A program made the position numbers and the translations under genes. Below the pieces are notes generated by a model that saw nothing but the letters and a program-made list of their open reading frames with translations, was not told where the DNA came from and made no database searches. 10,980 nt of DNA from Rhodocyclaceae bacterium UBA5602 (GTDB taxonomy: Bacteria > Pseudomonadota > Gammaproteobacteria > Burkholderiales > Rhodocyclaceae). The stretch is from positions 1,699 through 12,678 of the forward strand of contig DILC01000051.1 of assembly GCA_002424865.1 (NCBI GenBank), written 5' to 3'. Below, one piece after another: positions 6,321 through 10,980 of this stretch. How positions within the stretch are numbered: the first letter of the stretch is position 1; the number at the start of each line of letters is the position of its first letter.

Positions 6321-7433
6321 TTATACCTGCTCGCCTCCACGCGCCCCGTGAAAGCCGCGAGTGAAGTCGGCAAATGCGCCGCCTTCAATGGCTGCCCGCA
6401 TTTCTGCCATCAGGGCCTGGTAATAGAACAAGTTATGGATGGTATTCAAGCGCGCACCAAGAATTTCACCGATGCGGTGCAAATGGTGCAAATACGCGCG
6501 GGTGAAGTTCCGGCAGGTATAGCAGCCGCAGGTTTCATCCAGCGGGCGCATGTCGGCTTTGTATTGCGCATTTTTTATCTTGATGTCGCCATGCCGGGTG
6601 AATAACCAGCCATTCCTCGCGTTGCGCGTGGGCATCACGCAATCGAACATATCTACGCCTTGCCCGACGGCAAACACCAAGTCCTCCGGCGTGCCCACGC
6701 CCATCAAATAGCGCGGCTTATGTTGGGGCAACCGTGGCGCGGTGTGCGCCAGGATGCGGGAGAACTCTTCCTTCGGCTCGCCCACCGACAAGCCGCCAAT
6801 GGCAAAACCGTCAAAATCAATCTGCTTTAACCCAGCCAGGGATTCATCGCGCAAAACTTCGTGCATGCCCCCTTGCACAATGCCAAACAAGGCATTGGCA
6901 TTATTCAGCCGATCATGCTCGTCCCGGGAGCGCCGCGCCCAGCGCAGCGATAAGCGCATGGAGGCGGCGGCTTGATCGAGCGTTGCGGGATACGGCGTAC
7001 ATTCGTCAAATATCATGGCGATATCGGAATTGAGCACATGCTGGATCTGCATGGAAATTTCCGGCGTGAGGAACAGGCGATCACCATTGATCGGGGAAGC
7101 GAATTTCACCCCATCTTCGGAAATCTTGCGCAGCTCGCCCAATGAAAAAACCTGAAAGCCTCCTGAGTCGGTCAGAATCGGCTTATCCCACCCCATGAAA
7201 CGATGCAAGCCACCATGGGCCGCAATGACCTCCAACCCTGGGCGCAGCCACAGGTGAAAGGTATTGCCCAACACCACTTGCGCGCCCATCTCCACTAGCT
7301 CATTGGGCGCCATGGCCTTGACGGTGCCATACGTGCCCACCGGCATGAACACCGGCGTTTGAACCACGCCATGCGCTAAGGCCATCTGGCCACGGCGGGC
7401 CGCGCCATCCTGGGCGAGAAGATTGAATTTCAC
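6321..7433 (-). CDS. tgt: tRNA-guanine transglycosylase (queuosine pathway)
   Basis: Tgt exchanges guanine 34 for preQ1 in the anticodon of tRNAs for Asp, Asn, His and Tyr. Starting at GTG 7433, the 370 residues put every key residue at its E. coli number: Asp89 in LTDSGGFQVFSLG, nucleophile Asp264 in DMFDCVMPTRNARNG, and the zinc ligands Cys302, Cys304, Cys307 and His333 (CGCYTC and NTIHN). This, with the E. coli-like start MKFNLLAQDGAARRG, is the reason for the choice; a GTG 16 codons upstream (7481) gives an unrelated polar extension. The chosen start overlaps the queA stop in GTGA, which indicates translational coupling, so the enzyme making the preQ1-tRNA and the one that modifies it next are made together. 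A terminator-like hairpin follows. Confidence 0.96.
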   Translation of the reverse strand: MKFNLLAQDGAARRGQMALAHGVVQTPVFMPVGTYGTVKAMAPNELVEMGAQVVLGNTFHLWLRPGLEVIAAHGGLHRFMGWDKPILTDSGGFQVFSLGELRKISEDGVKFASPINGDRLFLTPEISMQIQHVLNSDIAMIFDECTPYPATLDQAAASMRLSLRWARRSRDEHDRLNNANALFGIVQGGMHEVLRDESLAGLKQIDFDGFAIGGLSVGEPKEEFSRILAHTAPRLPQHKPRYLMGVGTPEDLVFAVGQGVDMFDCVMPTRNARNGWLFTRHGDIKIKNAQYKADMRPLDETCGCYTCRNFTRAYLHHLHRIGEILGARLNTIHNLFYYQALMAEMRAAIEGGAFADFTRGFHGARGGEQV

Positions 7434-8509
7434 GGGTTTGCTTTCAGGTTTGCTTGCGGATTGTTTTTGCGCGTGAGCCACATCGCATCGCCATAACTAA
7501 AGAAGCGGTAGCCTTGTTCGATCGCATGCCCGTAAGCCTGGCGAATTTCTTTCATGCCGGCAAATGCTGAAACCAGCATGAGCAAAGTGGATTTGGGCAA
7601 ATGAAAATTCGTCAGCAAAGCATCCGCTACCTTGAATTCATAGCCCGGCGTGATAAATATCGCCGTCTCGCCAGCGCCGACTTTTACCGCGGACGATGCA
7701 CAAGTATCCATTGCGGCTGATTCGAGCGCACGCAGCGAGGTCGTGCCCACGGCCACCACGCGTCCGCCGCGGGCGCGCGTTGCCGCGACCGCATCTGCTG
7801 TTGCTGGCGGAATGGTGTAGCGTTCGGTGTGCATGCGATGCTCGGCCAAGGCTTCCGTGCGCACCGGCTGGAACGTGCCCGCGCCAACATGCAGCGTGAC
7901 ATACGCCACCTTCACGCCCTGCGCGCGAACAGCATTCAGTAAAGCCTCATCAAAATGCAGCCCGGCAGTGGGCGCGGCAACCGAGCCGGTCTCGTTGGCA
8001 TACACGGTCTGATAGCGCGTTTCATCGGGCACAGAGGCTGCGCGGGCGATGTAAGGCGGCAGCGGCAAACGGCCATGCGCTTCGATAATTTTCAGCGCAT
8101 TGCCCGGCAGGCACAAACGATAAAACTCGCCCTCCCTGCCCAGCACATCGACGTGTAACAAGCCTTCCAGAATCAGTTGGGTCCCGGGCTTGGGTGACTT
8201 GCTGGCACGCACCTGGGCGAGCACCTCATGCTCGCCCACAATGCGCTCAACCAGCACCTCCACCTGTCCCCCGCTGGCTTTCACGCCTTGCAGCCGTGCG
8301 TGCATCACGCGGCTGTCATTCATCACCAGCAAATCGCCCGGCTGCAATAGGCTGGGCAAATCGGTGATGCGCAGATCCCGCATGGGTCCTGCGCCGACAT
8401 TCAGCAAGCGGCTCGCCGAGCGCTCAGCCAAGGGTGCTTGCGCAATCAAACGCTGCGGCAAGGCGTAGTCAAAATCAGCAAGCGTGAGCACGGTTGTTAA
8501 CTCAGTCAT
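7430..8509 (-). CDS. queA: S-adenosylmethionine:tRNA ribosyltransferase-isomerase (queuosine pathway)
   Basis: QueA transfers and isomerises the ribosyl part of S-adenosylmethionine onto preQ1 in tRNA, giving epoxyqueuosine, the step after Tgt. The 359 residues carry the family blocks ALPQRLIAQAP (16-26), PGDLLVMNDSRVMHARL (57-73), the signature VAAPTAGLHFDE (177-188), TLHVGAGTFQPVR (205-217), VGTTSLRALESAA (254-266), TNFHLPKSTLLMLVSAFAG (300-318) and YRFFSYGDAM (334-343). Length is near the E. coli 356. The ATG at 8509 has no visible Shine-Dalgarno: the minus strand before it is pyrimidine-rich (TTCCTTTCCTTTA). A GTG at codon 7 (8491) is an alternative start. The gene begins a new unit after the spacer and hairpin that follow purA. 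Confidence 0.97.
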   Translation of the reverse strand: MTELTTVLTLADFDYALPQRLIAQAPLAERSASRLLNVGAGPMRDLRITDLPSLLQPGDLLVMNDSRVMHARLQGVKASGGQVEVLVERIVGEHEVLAQVRASKSPKPGTQLILEGLLHVDVLGREGEFYRLCLPGNALKIIEAHGRLPLPPYIARAASVPDETRYQTVYANETGSVAAPTAGLHFDEALLNAVRAQGVKVAYVTLHVGAGTFQPVRTEALAEHRMHTERYTIPPATADAVAATRARGGRVVAVGTTSLRALESAAMDTCASSAVKVGAGETAIFITPGYEFKVADALLTNFHLPKSTLLMLVSAFAGMKEIRQAYGHAIEQGYRFFSYGDAMWLTRKNNPQANLKANP

Positions 8510-8557
8510 TAAAGGAAAGGAATCAATGGAGAAAACCTGTTGCGTGAATAGAACATT

Positions 8558-8573
8558 GGCGCGGCCAGGCGCC
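8558..8573. repeat. Small GC hairpin in the queA upstream region
   Basis: GGCGC (8558-8562) and GCGCC (8569-8573) flank a six-base centre GGCCAG. It lies about 50-65 bases before queA. It is GC-rich, short and could be chance; no T run follows on either strand. I see no riboswitch-like fold and no convincing promoter in this 163-base spacer (8510-8672). Confidence 0.25.
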
Positions 8574-8614
8574 GGCAGTCAAGCCATTGGCCGAGGCGAT
8601 GGCGGATAGGGACG

Positions 8615-8656
8615 AAAAGCCTGGCTTGCCAAGACGCCAGCCGCCCTGGCAAGCCA
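8615..8656 (-). terminator. Hairpin after purA, likely weak intrinsic terminator
   Basis: TGGCTTGCCA and TGGCAAGCCA (8656-8647 and 8631-8622 on the minus strand) form a perfect ten-base stem with a 15-base GC-rich loop, beginning 16 bases after the purA stop. The minus strand continues GGCTTTTCG, so the T tract is only four bases (8618-8615). Position and stem favour a terminator for hisZ-purA; the short T run makes it a weak one, and an mRNA 3'-end stabiliser is the alternative. Confidence 0.5.
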
Positions 8657-8672
8657 TGACGACAAGAGGAAC

Positions 8673-9986
8673 TTATTCCAGAAAGGGATGGCGCAACACG
8701 ATGGTTTCTTCGCGGTCAGGCCCCGTTGAAATCATATCGACGGGCACACCGCAATGCGCTTCCATGCGTTGGATATAGGCGCGCGCTTCCGCGGGCAAGC
8801 CATCCAGCGTTTTCACGCCCACCGTGCTGCCTTGCCAACCGGGCAGTGTTTCATAAATTGGCTCGCAACAAGCCAGCTCGTCCGCCCCGACGGGCAAAAT
8901 ATCCGAGACTTGCCCGTTAATGCGGTAACCCGTGCAGATTTTCAGTTCTTCCACGCCGTCCAGGACATCCAGTTTGGTAATGCACAAGCCAGAGACGCCA
9001 TTGATTTGAATCGCCCGCTTTAAAGCGGCCGCATCAAACCAGCCGCAACGCCGCGCGCGGCCTGTGGTGGCGCCAAACTCGCGGCCTTTGGTGGCCATGT
9101 GTTTGCCGACGGGGTCTTGCTTGTCCACCGCATCGTAAAGTTCAGTCGGGAAAGGCCCGCCGCCCACCCGCGTGGTGTAGGCCTTGGTTATGCCCAGGAC
9201 ATAGTGCAGCATGCTGGGCCCCACGCCTGCGCCCGCTGCCGCTGCGCCAGCCACGCAGTTGGACGAAGTCACAAACGGATACGTGCCGTGGTCAATATCC
9301 AGCAAGGTGCCTTGCGCGCCTTCAAACAACAAGTTCGCACCCTCTTTGTGGGCGTCATACAAGGCACGCGGCACATCGGCAATCATCTTGACCAGGCGCG
9401 GCGCCATGGCCATCGTCTCATCCAGCGTTTTCTGGAAATCCACGGGCGCTGCCTGGTGATAATGCGTTAACACAAAATTGTGATAGTCCAGGAGCTCGCC
9501 CAAGCGCTCGGCAAACCGCACAGGCTTGGTCAAGTCCTGCAGCCGGATCGCGCGGCGCGCCACTTTATCTTCATAGGCCGGGCCAATACCTCGCCCCGTC
9601 GTGCCTATCTTGTTGCTGCCGCGGGCGAGCTCGCGGGCAACGTCAATCGCCTGGTGATAGGGCAAAATCAGGGGACAGGCTTCAGAGAGTTTCAAACGCG
9701 GCTCGGCATCAATGCCCGCGGCTTTTAACTCATCCAGCTCTTTGAGCAAGGCTTCTGGCGAGAGCACCACGCCGTTGCCAATATAGCAAGTCACGCCCGC
9801 GCGCAAAACGCCGGATGGCACCAGGTGCAGCACGGTTTTCTTGCCGCCAATCACCAATGTATGGCCGGCATTGTGGCCGCCTTGAAAGCGCACCACGCCT
9901 TGTGCATGATCGGTGAGCCAATCAACAATCTTGCCCTTGCCTTCATCGCCCCACTGCGTCCCAATTACTACAACATTTCTGGCCAT
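8673..9986 (-). CDS. purA: Adenylosuccinate synthetase
   Basis: PurA joins IMP and aspartate using GTP, the first committed step to AMP; PurB, on the left of the window, finishes it. The 437 residues (E. coli 432) begin MARNVVVIGTQWGDEGKGK, containing the P-loop and catalytic Asp14 (E. coli Asp13). FQGGHNAGHTLV holds the catalytic His42 (E. coli His41). The signature GIGPAYEDK is at 133-141, the active-site loop ATTGRARRCGWFDA at 306-319, and the guanine-binding TKLD at 338-341. No key residue is missing. The ATG at 9986 follows the hisZ stop after one base, with only a weak purine stretch in front, so translation is probably coupled to hisZ. This hisZ-purA order is usual in betaproteobacteria, where hfl genes commonly lie further upstream. 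Confidence 0.98.
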   Translation of the reverse strand: MARNVVVIGTQWGDEGKGKIVDWLTDHAQGVVRFQGGHNAGHTLVIGGKKTVLHLVPSGVLRAGVTCYIGNGVVLSPEALLKELDELKAAGIDAEPRLKLSEACPLILPYHQAIDVARELARGSNKIGTTGRGIGPAYEDKVARRAIRLQDLTKPVRFAERLGELLDYHNFVLTHYHQAAPVDFQKTLDETMAMAPRLVKMIADVPRALYDAHKEGANLLFEGAQGTLLDIDHGTYPFVTSSNCVAGAAAAGAGVGPSMLHYVLGITKAYTTRVGGGPFPTELYDAVDKQDPVGKHMATKGREFGATTGRARRCGWFDAAALKRAIQINGVSGLCITKLDVLDGVEELKICTGYRINGQVSDILPVGADELACCEPIYETLPGWQGSTVGVKTLDGLPAEARAYIQRMEAHCGVPVDMISTGPDREETIVLRHPFLE

Positions 9987-9987
9987 T

Positions 9988-10980
9988 TCAATCTTCTCTC
10001 AGAGGTTCCACGATCCATTTACCCGCACGCCAAACCAGCGCACGATCACAATCTGCGGCACGCCAGGTACCGTCATGCCCTGGCAGGGCAAATACCACGC
10101 GCTCGCCGGCCTCGCGCAACTGCTTGACTTCGGCATGCATGGCGTCACTGGCAGCCTGGCTATCCGGCCAGGGTGCCAATACACCGCACCGCGGCTCAAC
10201 ATGGGGCGAGAGCCTGGCAATCTCGCGCAAGTCCATGGAAAAACCGGTGGCAGGCCGCGCCCGGCCATAGGCCTCACCCAGTCCATCATAACGCCCGCCC
10301 AACGCCACGGCGGTCGCGCTACCGGCGCAATAAGCGGCCATGACCACACCGGTGTGATAGTTATAACCACGCAAATCGGCCAGGTCAAAACCCATGGATA
10401 GGCCTGTCACATTCGCCAGGCTCCGCGCCATGCGCTGCAAATCGGCCAGCGCGGCAGTAATTGCTGGCAAGGCTGGCAGCACTTGGGCTGCCTCATGCAA
10501 TACCTGGACATTGCCCTGCAGCGTCGGCAACGCGAGGAAGGCAGACCGCAATGGCTCGTTGACTGTCGCCAACAGCTCACGCAAGAGCGGAATATCCTTG
10601 CCTTGCAGCGCAAGGAAAACATCTTCTGCACGGGAGCCATCAAAATGGGCCGCCGCACTCAAGGCATTGAAAACCGCCGCGTGGCCAAACTCCAGACGCA
10701 GGGCCTGGATGCCGCACAACCGCAAGGCAGAGGCAAGCAAGCCCACCACTTCAATATCCGCTTCCAATCCGCTGTGCCCATACAGCTCCGCGCCAATTTG
10801 CAATGGCTCCCGCGTGGCTTCAAATGAAGCAGGCAAGGTGTGCAGCACGCTGCCGCAATAACACACGCGCGTCACGCCCTGCCGGTTCAGCATATGCGCG
10901 TCAATGCGCGCGGCTTGCGGCGTGATGTCCGCGCGCACACCCATGCTGCGGCCGGATATCTGATCGACCAGCTTGAATGT
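9988..10980 (-). CDS. hisZ: ATP phosphoribosyltransferase regulatory subunit HisZ (5' end outside window)
   Basis: HisZ is a catalytically inactive relative of histidyl-tRNA synthetase that forms an octamer with short-form HisG and is needed for the first step of histidine synthesis. The frame runs through the window edge; 330 residues are present and perhaps 50-60 are missing, judging by the usual length near 385. The segment begins TFKLVDQISGRSMGVRADITPQAARIDAH (10980 leftwards), where RADITPQAAR replaces the motif 2 form of true synthetases. GYNYHTGVV and the motif 3-like ALGGRYDGLGEAYGR follow, then PATGFSMDL. There is no room for a full anticodon-binding domain before the stop, which separates it from HisS. 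The ATG at 10944 is internal, not the start. Its presence implies a short HisG elsewhere in the genome. Confidence 0.95.
   Translation of the reverse strand, partial: TFKLVDQISGRSMGVRADITPQAARIDAHMLNRQGVTRVCYCGSVLHTLPASFEATREPLQIGAELYGHSGLEADIEVVGLLASALRLCGIQALRLEFGHAAVFNALSAAAHFDGSRAEDVFLALQGKDIPLLRELLATVNEPLRSAFLALPTLQGNVQVLHEAAQVLPALPAITAALADLQRMARSLANVTGLSMGFDLADLRGYNYHTGVVMAAYCAGSATAVALGGRYDGLGEAYGRARPATGFSMDLREIARLSPHVEPRCGVLAPWPDSQAASDAMHAEVKQLREAGERVVFALPGHDGTWRAADCDRALVWRAGKWIVEPLRED

Noticed and set aside
8510..8580. TTGACT on the minus strand (8581-8576) as the -35 box of a queA promoter
   Set aside because: No acceptable -10 hexamer lies 16-19 bases downstream; the first AT-rich candidate is about 23 bases away. 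A promoter probably exists in the spacer but I cannot place it.
9913..10401. Open plus-strand frame of 162 codons across the purA start and hisZ
   Set aside because: It lies opposite two clearly conserved genes, has no ribosome binding site and a composition expected of the antisense of GC-rich codons. Similar antisense frames at 10394-10861 and 4456-4860 are rejected for the same reason.
10908..10944. ATG at 10944 as the true start of hisZ
   Set aside because: The frame stays open to the window edge and the preceding residues TFKLVDQISGRS continue the conserved HisZ sequence, so the start lies outside.
1..10980. Mobile elements, CRISPR arrays, phage or toxin-antitoxin genes, RNA genes
   Set aside because: I looked for transposase or integrase motifs, spaced direct repeats, tRNA-like cloverleaf ends and small gene pairs and saw none; gene order is conserved housekeeping type throughout.

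Overview
The window reads as ordinary chromosomal DNA of a Gram-negative betaproteobacterium. Three things point there: the hisZ-purA junction typical of that class, the queA-tgt-yajC-secD-secF order shared by proteobacteria, and an Alcaligenes-type cytochrome c'. Genus cannot be told. I see no tRNA, rRNA, CRISPR array, insertion sequence, phage gene or integration scar, and no stretch over 300 bases lacks a gene.

Left part, plus strand (1-2045). The window opens inside purB (adenylosuccinate lyase; about 68 N-terminal residues lie outside). Five bases later comes a small conserved protein that I place tentatively in DUF2322. After a 78-base spacer with an inverted repeat, a promoter-like pair and three CGAACG copies comes a secreted class II cytochrome c'. 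A strong hairpin with a T run (2071-2108) ends this unit.

Middle and right part, minus strand (2123-10980, read right to left). HisZ (5' end outside) and purA are separated by one base. A 163-base spacer with a terminator-like hairpin precedes queA and tgt, which overlap by four bases and carry out two consecutive steps of queuosine tRNA modification. Then come yajC, secD and secF, the ancillary membrane complex of the Sec translocon. A five-helix cytochrome b561-type protein follows secF by 28 bases, with its own strong ribosome binding site, and ends tail-to-tail with cytochrome c'.

How the genes relate. PurA and PurB perform the two steps from IMP to AMP. PurB also acts in the IMP branch, where AICAR is formed, and histidine synthesis (HisZ with HisG) consumes ATP and returns AICAR. 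The b561/cytochrome c' pair suggests a quinol-linked or NO-related redox function, but only by proximity. Three start codons were moved from the longest reading frame: tgt (GTG, 7433), yajC (GTG, 6231) and secD (ATG, 5807).

I found no clearly undescribed multi-gene system. The points most worth following are the b561 gene at the end of the sec cluster facing cytochrome c', the terminator-like hairpins just before yajC and between yajC and secD, and the uncharacterised small gene behind purB.
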